Assembly (NCBI RefSeq): GCF_036884275.1
Contig: NZ_CP145607.1
Span: 62,001 to 126,000, forward strand
DNA: 64,000 nucleotides
Source of the DNA: Sphingomonas kaistensis
GTDB lineage: Bacteria; Pseudomonadota; Alphaproteobacteria; Sphingomonadales; Sphingomonadaceae
Direction of reading: 5' to 3'
Shown here: piece by piece, positions 14,479 through 22,885 of the stretch
Position numbering within the stretch: the stretch's first letter is position 1
Layout of the letters: each line of letters opens with the position of its first letter
Position numbers and translations under genes: made by a program
Notes under the pieces: model-generated
The model's database searches: none
What the model was told of the DNA's origin: nothing
Seen by the model: the letters and a program-made list of their open reading frames with translations, nothing else

Positions 14479-16230
14479 ATGCCCAGTCATACCGAGACGA
14501 TGAAGGCGGTCCGCTGCGCGATTTACACTCGCAAGAGCACCGAGAGCCCGACCGGGCAGGAGATGACCTCACTAGCAGGGCAGCGAGCAGTCTGCGCCGC
14601 CTATATCAAGTGTCAGGCGCACAAAGGATGGGTAGAACTTTCGCAAAATTACGATGATGAAGGCTTCTCCGGGGGCAATCTGGAGCGGCCTGCACTTCAC
14701 AGGCTACTTACCGACGCCCGGGAGGGGCGCATTGACGCAATAGTCTTTTATAAGATTGACCGTCTTACCCGTTCCTTGGCCGATTTCGTTCGTCTTATGG
14801 ACGCCTTTCAGCACTTCGAAATCTCATTCGTTAGCGTTACGCAGTCCTTCGATACCTCAGACAGCATGGGCCGCATGGTCCTCAACATCCTCCTAACTTT
14901 CGCACAGTTTGAGCGCGAAATGATGGGGGATCGCATCCGCGACAAGAAGAACACGATGCGGAGAAGCGGGCTCTATATCGGTGGCATGGCACCGCTCGGG
15001 TATCTTTCGAAGAAAGGTCGGCTTGAGATCATCCCGAAGGAAGCAGAATTAGTCCGCGCCGCCTTCGACCGGTTTGACGACTACCCGAGCGTCAGTAGCT
15101 TACTGAGGGCCCTCGATGACGAAGGCAAAGGAAGGCTCGTTTCGAGCTTTCGCTTTAAGACAAGACGGCGGAATGGCCTCTGGTATGGTGGCTCGGCGCA
15201 GAAAATGTTTCGCAACCCAATCTACGCTGGCTATCAATATGTTGAAGGCGAGTTGGTAAAAGCGGATCACGAAGCGTACATCTCGCTTGAACGATGGCAG
15301 CACTTCCAGACCGTGCTCGCCATGCGCACGAAGAAAAGCGGGAAGGTCGATCCCAGCATACATCTGCTAGCGGGCCTCATCTTTGATGAGACTGACCGCA
15401 TTCTCGCCCCTCGAATGCGCGGGACGAAGCGATGGCCTCAACGCTATTACGAAAGCGTCAGCAGGCAGTTGCGAAAGGGGCAGCGAGTCGACCGTGTGCG
15501 GATTCGTGGGGAGGAAATCGAGCGGGTTGTGACCGCAGCTCTGGTTGCTTTTCTGCGGGATTGCGAAAAGCTACGCACGGCAGTTTGCCGCGCCTACGCT
15601 GATCCGCAATTGGCCTACGACATGCAACGCAACGGCCCACTTGCTGCTGAAAGGATTCTCGCAGCCAAAGGCATCGAACTCCGCAAGAAATTTGAAGGTC
15701 TCGTCAGCCGCGTGGAAGTGGCGAAGTCCGAGGTGCGGATCTGGATCAGCCTGCGCGTGCTTGACGCCTATCTTCGCTGGAACGGTATTGGCGTGTTTCA
15801 TTCGATGCCTGAGATTTCTCGCTCCGAAGAAGACCTCTACCTACTTCGCGCTGACGCTAACTTGGGACCGCATCGAGTCAAGCTAAAGCTTCCTTTCGAG
15901 CACCAGCCCGGAGAGCACCTTAATATACGGCTTGTCGACTTGTTGAGGAAAGCCGCCAACGCAGATGTCGATTTCTTGGCCGATCCAGCACGTGATCTCG
16001 ACAGACACGCCGCAAACTACAAACTGACGCCGAGCAAATTTTCCAGGTTGCTACGTCTTAATTATTTGGCGCCTGACATCAAATCCGCGATTCTCGATGG
16101 CCGGCAGCCTCCAGACCTTACCGAGCGTAAGCTGCTCTATTCACCATTGCCGGCTGATTGGCATCAGCAGCGCGCCATACTCGGATTCCCGTCACCCAGG
16201 CCGGACCGCACCTACCAATCGGTGCGCTAA
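14479..16230 (+). CDS. large serine recombinase
   Basis: 583 residues. The N-terminal resolvase domain has the nucleophile Ser20 in CAIYTRKSTE and the conserved blocks DDEGFSGGNLERPAL, YKIDRLTRSL and QFEREMMGDRI. A recombinase domain follows (~170-330, with GLWYGGSAQKMFRNPIYAG), and a long C-terminal part ends in a helix-turn-helix-like stretch (KLTPSKFSRLLRLNYLAPDI). I see no Cys-rich zinc ribbon in the middle. Such enzymes integrate and excise phages and islands. Start ATG 14479. It is a second recombinase in the accessory region besides the integrase at the tRNA gene, suggesting nested elements. Confidence 0.93.
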   Translation: MPSHTETMKAVRCAIYTRKSTESPTGQEMTSLAGQRAVCAAYIKCQAHKGWVELSQNYDDEGFSGGNLERPALHRLLTDAREGRIDAIVFYKIDRLTRSLADFVRLMDAFQHFEISFVSVTQSFDTSDSMGRMVLNILLTFAQFEREMMGDRIRDKKNTMRRSGLYIGGMAPLGYLSKKGRLEIIPKEAELVRAAFDRFDDYPSVSSLLRALDDEGKGRLVSSFRFKTRRRNGLWYGGSAQKMFRNPIYAGYQYVEGELVKADHEAYISLERWQHFQTVLAMRTKKSGKVDPSIHLLAGLIFDETDRILAPRMRGTKRWPQRYYESVSRQLRKGQRVDRVRIRGEEIERVVTAALVAFLRDCEKLRTAVCRAYADPQLAYDMQRNGPLAAERILAAKGIELRKKFEGLVSRVEVAKSEVRIWISLRVLDAYLRWNGIGVFHSMPEISRSEEDLYLLRADANLGPHRVKLKLPFEHQPGEHLNIRLVDLLRKAANADVDFLADPARDLDRHAANYKLTPSKFSRLLRLNYLAPDIKSAILDGRQPPDLTERKLLYSPLPADWHQQRAILGFPSPRPDRTYQSVR

Positions 16231-16287
16231 GGTACGCGCGATCCTTCGCTAGTCTTCCACAACAGGAGCTGAGCGGATTTTCCACGA

Positions 16288-16315
16288 ATGTCCGCAATGG
16301 GTGGAAAGCGAACAT
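16288..16315. repeat. 28-bp palindromic repeat, copy 16
   Basis: Reads atgtccgcaatgggtgg then aaagcgaacat. It lies between the serine recombinase and acyltransferase genes. Confidence 0.85.
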
Positions 16316-16398
16316 CTACTTCGCACGTGTAGCAGCTGACCATCGCAGATGCTTCATTGGCAACTTGAAATGTATCTGCGCTAAAAGTAGCGAGAAGC

Positions 16399-18180
16399 GT
16401 GCAAACCAAAGCCTACGAGCCGCACATCGACGGCCTCCGCGCTGTTGCAGTTGGTGCAGTTCTCCTCTTCCATGCTAGAGTTCCTGGCTTCGCGGGCGGT
16501 TTTGTTGGCGTCGATGTATTTTTCGTAATCTCGGGCTATCTAATCACCGGCATCATATCCCGAGAGATCTCGGAGGGTTCCTTTTCGATCCTCGCGTTCT
16601 ACGAAAGGCGAGCTCGCCGGATCATACCAGCGCTTTTCACCGTACTTACGGCCACCCTTGCCGTCGGCGCCGTGGTGCTCGTACCGCACGAACTGACCGC
16701 TCTGGCTCAGTCCACTTTCGCCACTCTCAGCTTCGCGTCGAATATCTGGTTCTGGCGAACCATCGATTACTTCTCAGGTGACCAACACTTCCTACTCCAT
16801 ACTTGGTCCCTTGGCGTGGAAGAGCAGTTTTACATCTTCTTCCCACTCGCTCTCGCCTTTTTTGCTCGGGCCAACCGTGTCGCGGTCGGCCTTGCTGCGC
16901 TTTTCTGTGCTTCGCTCGCGCTCTCAGTTGTTCTCACGCCCAGAATGCCCGCCGCTTCATTCTACTTGCTGCCAACGCGTGGTTGGGAGCTGTTGATTGG
17001 CGCAATGTTGGCTCGCGGACGGCTCACCGCGCCGCCTTGGATAGGATGGGCAGGCTTGGGCGCGATCCTGGCTGCAACGAGCCTGTTTGATGCCTCAACG
17101 CGTTTTCCGGGATGGGCCGCGTTGCTTCCGACTCTCGGTGCGGCAAGTTTCATAGCGGCACGTAACTCATCGGCAGCCAGGCTTTTGTCACTCCGCCCGG
17201 TCGTCGGCCTCGGGCCCGTCTCATACTCTCTCTACCTATGGCATTGGCCTGCATTGCTATTCAGCAGACAGGCTGGCTTGGATGGTCCAGCCTGGGGCAT
17301 GGTGGCGCTGTTGGCATCACTCGTGCTTGCGGTGCTCTCTTGGCGTTTCATCGAAGGTCCCTTCCGCGAGCGCCGCGCAATGCCGACAGAAAGACTGGTC
17401 AAGCTTACAGCGGCTGGGCTGATGGCAGTCAGCCTTTTGGGGGCGGTGAGCCTAAGTGGCCTCCCGTCCCGTTACTCCTCGGAGGCTCTACAGTTTGCAG
17501 AAGGCTCTACTGATAAGCCTTGGAGCTCGATCCGCTGCGAGCAAACACCGTGCGTAGTGGGGCATGGTGCGCCTCGCTACGCGCTGTGGGGAGACAGCCA
17601 TGCCGGCGCACTAGGGGAAGCTGTGAGCCTTGGAGCAGGTGGTTCAGGGCGCATTATCGCGTTCAACGCTTGCCCTCCTGTGTTCGCGTTCTCGCCCACT
17701 AATCTCAAGGGGCGCGATCTGAACGAGTGCATGGAACGGAACGCCGGCTTAGCTACCGAGCGCGCACCAGTAATTATTCTGGCTGCATATTGGCCATCAT
17801 ATCTCGAACAGCCTGGCTTTTCGGAGAAGTTTAAGACGACAGTCCAAATGTTGGTTCGCTCGGGGAAAAAGGTAGTAGTAATCGTCGGTCCAGGCAGCGC
17901 AGACCGGGATCTACCCTCGAACTTGACGCAGCAGCTGCGGTGGACCGGTGGTTTCGACAAACACTTTGCCCGCAAAGTGCCCCCTGCCACATTTTTAGAT
18001 TTGATCAGCACGAGTGGAGCTAAGGTGGTCGATATCGGTGAGATCATCTGCCCAGAGGATCTTTGCCCGACCACGATCAATGGTCGTCCGCTCTATTTCG
18101 ACAGCCATCACATCAGCGGCAACACCGGCCGATACCTTGGCCCACTCCTCGCAGCGCCGTTGGCGTCTGCCTCGCGCTAG
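16399..18180 (+). CDS. OafA/YrhL-type acyltransferase with SGNH domain
   Basis: 593 residues from GTG 16399. Residues 1-350 are an acyltransferase-3 membrane domain of about ten helices, opening with HIDGLRAVAVGAVLLFHA (catalytic His in the first helix) and GVDVFFVISGYLITG. Residues ~370-590 are an SGNH hydrolase-like domain with block I Ser in LWGDSHAGA and the C-terminal Asp/His pair in DSHHISG. Such proteins O-acetylate surface polysaccharides. There is no polysaccharide cluster here; the nearest relevant gene is the propeller lipoprotein at 18995. It is flanked by repeat copies 16 and 17. Confidence 0.92.
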   Translation: MQTKAYEPHIDGLRAVAVGAVLLFHARVPGFAGGFVGVDVFFVISGYLITGIISREISEGSFSILAFYERRARRIIPALFTVLTATLAVGAVVLVPHELTALAQSTFATLSFASNIWFWRTIDYFSGDQHFLLHTWSLGVEEQFYIFFPLALAFFARANRVAVGLAALFCASLALSVVLTPRMPAASFYLLPTRGWELLIGAMLARGRLTAPPWIGWAGLGAILAATSLFDASTRFPGWAALLPTLGAASFIAARNSSAARLLSLRPVVGLGPVSYSLYLWHWPALLFSRQAGLDGPAWGMVALLASLVLAVLSWRFIEGPFRERRAMPTERLVKLTAAGLMAVSLLGAVSLSGLPSRYSSEALQFAEGSTDKPWSSIRCEQTPCVVGHGAPRYALWGDSHAGALGEAVSLGAGGSGRIIAFNACPPVFAFSPTNLKGRDLNECMERNAGLATERAPVIILAAYWPSYLEQPGFSEKFKTTVQMLVRSGKKVVVIVGPGSADRDLPSNLTQQLRWTGGFDKHFARKVPPATFLDLISTSGAKVVDIGEIICPEDLCPTTINGRPLYFDSHHISGNTGRYLGPLLAAPLASASR

Positions 18181-18197
18181 TTTGGATTGTTCAAGCA

Positions 18198-18225
18198 ATG
18201 TCTGATTAGGGTCGAAAGCAGACAT
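18198..18225. repeat. 28-bp palindromic repeat, copy 17 (degraded)
   Basis: Reads atgtctgattagggtcg then aaagcagacat. It lies 17 bp after the acyltransferase stop. Confidence 0.7.
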
Positions 18226-18273
18226 CGAGAAAGCCGATTTACGACTGCGGATCGCTCGAGATACAGCCCTGCC

Positions 18274-18591
18274 GTGGGCCAGTATGAAGCCATTGACCCG
18301 ACCCTTTCAGACTGGGCGGTGAAGCGCAGCATCCGTTGGTATTCCGAGTATCAAGATACTGACGTTAGGACCTTCTACCTCAACCCGGAGCGGAAAGACC
18401 GGATACAGGTTTCCGTTGATGCCCCCGAGAATGAGCGGACAGTGGTTCGGGTCGGGCAGCTACAACGGGGACTATCGCGGCTTAGCAGGAGGAAAGACTT
18501 CCCAACGACTATCGCTGAACTCTCTTCGACCCTCGACCGAGCTTTAGAGGCAGCAAACGAATGGCTCCGCGAAGGCGAACACCAAGCCTAA
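18274..18591 (+). CDS. hypothetical protein
   Basis: The frame is open from 18187 through repeat copy 17; GTG 18274 gives a 105-residue product without repeat-derived sequence, though no ribosome binding site confirms it. The body has a beta-rich centre (DVRTFYLNPERKDRIQVSVD) and a helical C-terminus (AELSSTLDRALEAANEWLRE). No family recognised. Confidence 0.45.
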   Translation: MGQYEAIDPTLSDWAVKRSIRWYSEYQDTDVRTFYLNPERKDRIQVSVDAPENERTVVRVGQLQRGLSRLSRRKDFPTTIAELSSTLDRALEAANEWLREGEHQA

Positions 18592-18596
18592 TCCTA

Positions 18597-18648
18597 ACGT
18601 CCGCGATGGGTTGGAAGCCGATAATCCGGTAAGGGTGGAAAGCGGATT
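18597..18648. repeat. two degraded palindromic repeats (copies 18a and 18b)
   Basis: 18597-18624 reads acgtccgcgatgggttgg with a damaged right arm; 18630-18648 retains only the centre and right part (taagggtggaaagcggat). Confidence 0.6.
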
Positions 18649-18994
18649 TTGCGGCTATGAAGGACGGATTTCCGTTCTGAGTCTCAATGCTTCAGCAGGC
18701 AAGATAATGCGTACTCGCATTCAATCCTGCCAACACACCCGCCGTGGTATCGAACGCGGCAGACCTAGGGGAAGCGCTCGACGAGGACTGCTCGAGCCCG
18801 AGATGCCGATCACCCGCTTGCCGCCCTAACATCTTCACTCTCCTACGTTTGGGCATTACCGACGCTTCTAGTCCAACGTGCCTGCTTCCTCGCAGCAGGG
18901 TCTCAATTATCAGGCTTGCTTTATGATTGTGTATATTGCTCGCTGACTGGCAAGCTGAATTGAAGCAATGAAGCGAGCCTCTTCGCTAATCAGA
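18649..18994. other. gene-free stretch
   Basis: About 345 bp between repeat 18 and the propeller lipoprotein stop. I see no gene, RNA or clear hairpin. Confidence 0.4.
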
Positions 18995-20035
18995 TCATGG
19001 TTCTGAAGTTCTGAGATAACCCTTCTCGAGCCAGGCAGTATCGGCGCGGACCTGCCTAAGCGAGTGAAACACCGAGAAGTCACACACGCCGTTTCGCTGA
19101 TAATTCGCCTGCCCGAATTGCAGAAGGAGCTTGTTGCCGATGGTGAGGAGCGCTGGGGCGACGCTCGCACACAAGGCGTGCCCGGGATCATTTTCGACCA
19201 ACGGCCGTGCCGATGCCGAGGAGAAGCGGATCGGGCTGTCGGATGAGACCAGATATATGTCGCCCGTGTCTCGCTTCGCACCCGCTTGCTTGTGATAGAC
19301 ATTGAACAAGAGGTGCCAGGACCACCCGACCTGCCGTACCTCTGGATTGGCGATCACTCCCGCCCCCTTATGCGTGAAGACGGCTTGCTCCGCTCCGACA
19401 GGGTCGCGATCTCCGTTTACATCAACAGCATAAATGCGTTTAGGTGCATCGTTGGCTTCGCTCGTCCTCGAGAAGTAGACGCGCCAGATTGCCGGGTCGC
19501 TACCCTTTAAAAGGACAACGGACGGAACTGCGGCTCCACTATGAAGGATGAGAGGTTTGTTGAATTTCCACGTCAAGCCGTCGCTCGAGACCGATGACCA
19601 GATCTGATTATTCGCGTTTTTGGTGCAGGGGTTGACGCACACCGTGTAGAACATGGTGTACTGCACGGTCTTGGTTTTTGCGTTTGTCTGCATGACGACC
19701 GTGGGATCGTTCACGTGTGAATTGGCAATCGGGAGCTGGTCCGGCGCGAGCACCGTCGTCGGAGCGCTCCAAATGCTCGCGTCCTTTGACTCGCGATAAT
19801 AGATCTTATCGTGAGGATAGTCCGACTGCGTCTGCCATCCTCCATACCACATCTTGTATTTGCCCGCTGGCGCATCGAAGACGATCGACGGGGAGTAAAT
19901 GTTGCGGCCAGAGAAGATGGTCTCCGTGGAAGGTCCGCCCTGAGCGCGACCGCAGGAGGTCACCAGCGCGCCCGCGCATAGAATAGCGGCTTGGAGTCTC
20001 AATATCTGCGCACCCTTCTTCACGGTTGGATCCAC
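18995..20035 (-). CDS. lipoprotein with glycosidase-like five-blade propeller
   Basis: 346 residues. A lipoprotein signal (LQAAILCAGALVTSCGRA) anchors it in the envelope. The mature protein repeats blade-like units, for example NIYSPSIVFDAPAGKYKMWY, NSHVNDPTVVMQ and DPAIWRVYFSRT, each with the Asp-Pro turn typical of GH43/GH32/GH130-type propellers. A glycan-binding or glycoside-cleaving role is inferred; the catalytic acids cannot be assigned. The start is GTG 20035 (GTG 20023 is an alternative). It is isolated between repeat copies 18 and 19/20. Confidence 0.7.
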   Translation of the reverse strand: MDPTVKKGAQILRLQAAILCAGALVTSCGRAQGGPSTETIFSGRNIYSPSIVFDAPAGKYKMWYGGWQTQSDYPHDKIYYRESKDASIWSAPTTVLAPDQLPIANSHVNDPTVVMQTNAKTKTVQYTMFYTVCVNPCTKNANNQIWSSVSSDGLTWKFNKPLILHSGAAVPSVVLLKGSDPAIWRVYFSRTSEANDAPKRIYAVDVNGDRDPVGAEQAVFTHKGAGVIANPEVRQVGWSWHLLFNVYHKQAGAKRDTGDIYLVSSDSPIRFSSASARPLVENDPGHALCASVAPALLTIGNKLLLQFGQANYQRNGVCDFSVFHSLRQVRADTAWLEKGYLRTSEP

Positions 20036-20065
20036 GATGAAGAAAGCTACATGATGGTGGCCTGA

Positions 20066-20130
20066 ATATCCGCCATGGCTTGAAGGCAGAGCGCCCCCCT
20101 AGATGTCCGAAGTGGGTCGAAAGCAGACAT
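20066..20130. repeat. palindromic repeat copies 19 (degraded) and 20
   Basis: 20066-20092 reads atatccgccatggcttg then aaggcagagc, poorly conserved; 20103-20130 reads atgtccgaagtgggtcg then aaagcagacat. Copy 20 is the last recognisable well-preserved member towards the right of the window. Confidence 0.7.
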
Positions 20131-20154
20131 AAGCGGGGCATCGATATATCAGTC

Positions 20155-20748
20155 TTAAGAGCTGCCGTCGCTGCTCTGGAAATCAGCCATGGGCTCGAGA
20201 GGCTCGGATCTCGGCGGATAGCCCAAGTGCGCTTCCATCAGACTCGATGCGAGCCTCAAGGCATCGGGGCCCGCTCGATGAGGGACAGGGACGCGACTGA
20301 GGAGGTGGGCGAGCTGCCGATGCTGGTCTGAATCGAAATTGGCGGTGAGGATTTCGAAGTTGTAGAGGGTGAATTGTTGTTCACGGCCTGCTGCCCTAAA
20401 TAAGGTGTCCAGCCAATCCTGATCATAGCGTGGGGCGTCACTCGCGACGATTGCTCTCGACCCCAGCAGGGCATTGAGCCAGTCGCAAACCTGCTCCACC
20501 TCGCGACCTTCCCTTGCGGCAAGCTTTAGAGGGATACCGTGGACCGCTGCGGATCCGTTCGACCACAATCCGTCTCGAAGCCATGCCTCCGTGGGTCGGA
20601 TCAGCGAGGCACCGACTCCGATAATTTTGGTGGGGCCGCGAATCAGCGCCACCCCGACTTCGAGGGGATAGCTTCCCGTTCCCAATGCCGAAGCCTCAAT
20701 GTCGAGCACGGCAACCAGCCGGTCACTCCGGTTCAGAATGTCTTTCAT
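20155..20748 (-). CDS. DEDD-family 3'-5' exonuclease-like protein
   Basis: 197 residues. ExoI holds the first acidic pair in VLDIEASALGTGSYPLEVG (DxE). A middle ExoII-like Asp lies in SDAPRYDQDWLDTLF, and ExoIII is HRAGPDALRLA, with the His and Asp five residues apart as in DEDDh enzymes (RNase T, DnaQ). Nucleic-acid 3' end trimming is expected; the substrate is unknown. The last ~25 residues are Ser/Glu/Pro-rich and probably disordered. Start ATG 20748. It is a lone gene after repeat copy 20. Confidence 0.75.
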   Translation of the reverse strand: MKDILNRSDRLVAVLDIEASALGTGSYPLEVGVALIRGPTKIIGVGASLIRPTEAWLRDGLWSNGSAAVHGIPLKLAAREGREVEQVCDWLNALLGSRAIVASDAPRYDQDWLDTLFRAAGREQQFTLYNFEILTANFDSDQHRQLAHLLSRVPVPHRAGPDALRLASSLMEAHLGYPPRSEPLEPMADFQSSDGSS

Positions 20749-20942
20749 CCCGTTAGTCCTTTCGCCCCCTGACCTTAAGTCCGCACAGAGGTCCAGCCGC
20801 AGAGCCCGACGGCGGCCTGTCCCCGGCTGAATGAGGGTCTGATTATCGGATGCTATCAGCCGGTTCCGAGCGTCTGGGAAGGGCGCTTAGCGGACGCAAG
20901 TACGGGGGGGGGCCGACATCAAGATGCCGACCCCAACAGAGC

Positions 20943-21554
20943 TTACCGACTCATCCAGTCGCGCCAGCTAGTTTCGGCCGCGGCGAGCCCAGCGTCGCCG
21001 GCGAGGTCGCGGTGAATGCCGAGCCAGCCGAAGCACGTCGCCCGCTTCATCAGTACCAGCCCATGGACGTGCACCGAGTTGTCGCTGCCGTTAAGGAAAG
21101 GCGCATGTAAGACGGCCAGCACCGGGACGCCAACCCGCTCCACATAGTGCTCCCACAGCCAGGCGCGGGCCTGCTGCCAAGGACTGTGCAGGTTCGTAGC
21201 ATTCGGGAATTGCAGGGTTACCTGTGCGAAGGCCGCAGTCTCGTCCGCCGGGAGCTTCGACATGTAGCTTTCAGCCAGGAACAGCGGATCGGCATAGTCC
21301 TGCGGGACGTCGCCGCGCAGCAGCACCTCCACCGCTGCAGCTTTGTCCCCGTCGGCCCCCTTGCTCCCCGGCTGACACTTGGCCTGGAAGTGGGGAACGA
21401 TGCTCTCGCGGAGGCCTTCACCCTTCGACCAGTAGAACCTGGTCGTGGAGACCGGATCATCCGGCTGGTTGTGGTAGAAGGCCTTGAGCGGCCGCGTGAT
21501 CAAAGCCGCGACCGAGGCGCTCTCCAGCGCCGACGACTTCTTTTTGCCGGACAT
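20943..21554 (-). CDS. hypothetical mobile-element protein with HVHG motif
   Basis: About 203 residues, starting ATG 21554 within a TGATG overlap with the preceding gene. The C-terminal half has a strand VPVLAVLHAPFLNGSDNSVHVHGLVLM, in which spaced histidines (HAPF and HVHG) resemble the metal-binding motif of HUH relaxases and replication initiators. I cannot show a complete nuclease active site. It lies beside a relaxase module, so a mobilization or replication-related role is possible, but this is inference. Confidence 0.6.
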   Translation of the reverse strand: MSGKKKSSALESASVAALITRPLKAFYHNQPDDPVSTTRFYWSKGEGLRESIVPHFQAKCQPGSKGADGDKAAAVEVLLRGDVPQDYADPLFLAESYMSKLPADETAAFAQVTLQFPNATNLHSPWQQARAWLWEHYVERVGVPVLAVLHAPFLNGSDNSVHVHGLVLMKRATCFGWLGIHRDLAGDAGLAAAETSWRDWMSR

Positions 21555-22090
21555 CAGAACCATCCCTTGACGGCGATCGAGAGATACTCGGCGCCGGCCT
21601 TCAGACCGCGATAGGCATCGATCTCATCGTCGAAGGGGGCTTGGAGCGAAAGCTCGAGGCCGAGGCCGTCGAGACGGATGAAGGTGCGCTCAGCTCCCGT
21701 TGGCACCAGCCAGGCGCTGCCGAGCGGCTGCCGCATCCACAGGCGATAGCCGAGGAACGGCCGCTCCAAATGACGAAGCAGGACGTCGAAGGTCGCATGC
21801 TTGGGCTCGTCGGCGGAGCGGACGATGATGGCGTTGCGATCCACCGCGCGAGCGATTTGCCCGACCTCGCGGCAGACGAGCGGACGACGGCAGCGGGTTC
21901 CGGCAAGAACGATATCGGCTCCGGGCACCACCATCGAGTGTAGCAAAGCAGGATGCCAGTACTGGGGATCTTGCTCGATATAACCGTCAAGGATGGTCCC
22001 GAGCGCCAGCATCAGGCGGCGAATCTGCACTGGTGGCTCGGGAATGGGGTCCAGCTCGAAGCCGAGGGACGCGACGGGTGAAGTCTTCAT
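21554..22090 (-). CDS. hypothetical mobile-element protein
   Basis: 178 residues from ATG 22090. It contains Pro-rich N-terminal residues (LDPIPEPPVQ), a helical stretch (IRRLMLALGTILDGYIEQ) and a mixed C-terminal domain. Its stop codon overlaps the next start (TGATG), so the two genes are expressed together. No family recognised. The pair probably belongs to the mobilizable element. Confidence 0.6.
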   Translation of the reverse strand: MKTSPVASLGFELDPIPEPPVQIRRLMLALGTILDGYIEQDPQYWHPALLHSMVVPGADIVLAGTRCRRPLVCREVGQIARAVDRNAIIVRSADEPKHATFDVLLRHLERPFLGYRLWMRQPLGSAWLVPTGAERTFIRLDGLGLELSLQAPFDDEIDAYRGLKAGAEYLSIAVKGWF

Positions 22091-22244
22091 GTATTCAGTC
22101 TCACTTGAGAGGCGTTGGTGACGTCGATCGAACCTTCAGATTTTCATCTCTTCCGGTTCAATCACCCTCTCCTCCGGACTCATTGGAGCCGCCCTCCGCG
22201 CGGCTCCCGTCCACCTTCATGCCGTCCGAAGGCGGCGGCGCTAG

Positions 22245-22859
22245 CGCAATGATCTTCTGTATGTCGTCGTTTATAGCATCCGGCCGAGCCCGCAGAACGG
22301 CCACGCACTCGGCAACCTGCTCACCCTTACCAAGCTGTACAACGTGCTAGAGGCGCTGCGGGACGGGCGGGCGCTTGACGTCAAGGAGCGGGACATCCAC
22401 GATCGGGGGCTAGTCACGCTCATCCGCCAGGACCACGATGCCATCGATGCGCTGGTCGCCGAGGCCTACGGCTGGCCGGCCGACCTGCCGGACGAGGAGA
22501 TCCTCACCCGCCTCGTCGCTCTCAACAAGGAACGGGCGGCTGAGGAAGCGCGCGGGCTGATCCGCTGGCTTCGCCCTGAGTATCAGGCGCCCGACTACCA
22601 GGCCCCGGTCGCCGGCACCCTCGACCTTGGTGAGGTCGCATTGGCGCTGCCCGACAATGTCATCCGGTGGCCCGGCACCCTTCCTGAGCAGGTTCGCGCG
22701 GTCCAGTCGATCCTCGCCTCCTCGCCGGCACCCCTCGCGCCGCAGGACGTCGCCCGAGCCTTCCGAGGTAAGCGGGCCGCAACCGTCCGACCGGTTCTCG
22801 ACGCCCTCGCCAGCGTCGGCATGGCCCGCCGCCTCGGCAACGGCCGCTACGCCGCCTGA
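22245..22859 (+). pseudogene. C-terminal remnant of a class I SAM-dependent DNA methyltransferase
   Basis: The in-frame reading (stop just before 22245) gives LGNLLTLTKLYNVLEALR followed by KERDIHDRGLVTLIRQDHD and GWPADLPDEEILTRLVALN. This matches, from memory, the C-terminal end of large type IIG-like or MmeI-like DNA methyltransferases of about 900-1000 residues. The N-terminal catalytic parts (FxGxG, NPPY) are absent upstream, where sequence switches to the opposite-strand mobile genes. It is therefore most likely a deletion remnant of a restriction-modification gene. A GTG at 22344 could still express 171 residues. Confidence 0.65.
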
Positions 22860-22885
22860 CGGCAATGAAGCGGCCTTGAAGCCCG

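Noticed and set aside
344..20130. Integron attC sites
   Set aside because: The repeats are cassette-like in position but lack RYYYAAC/GTTRRRY core sites and the paired R/L boxes, and no IntI-type integrase with its extra domain is present.
344..20130. CRISPR array
   Set aside because: Repeat copies are spaced by hundreds to thousands of bases and by coding genes, not by uniform spacers; no cas genes.
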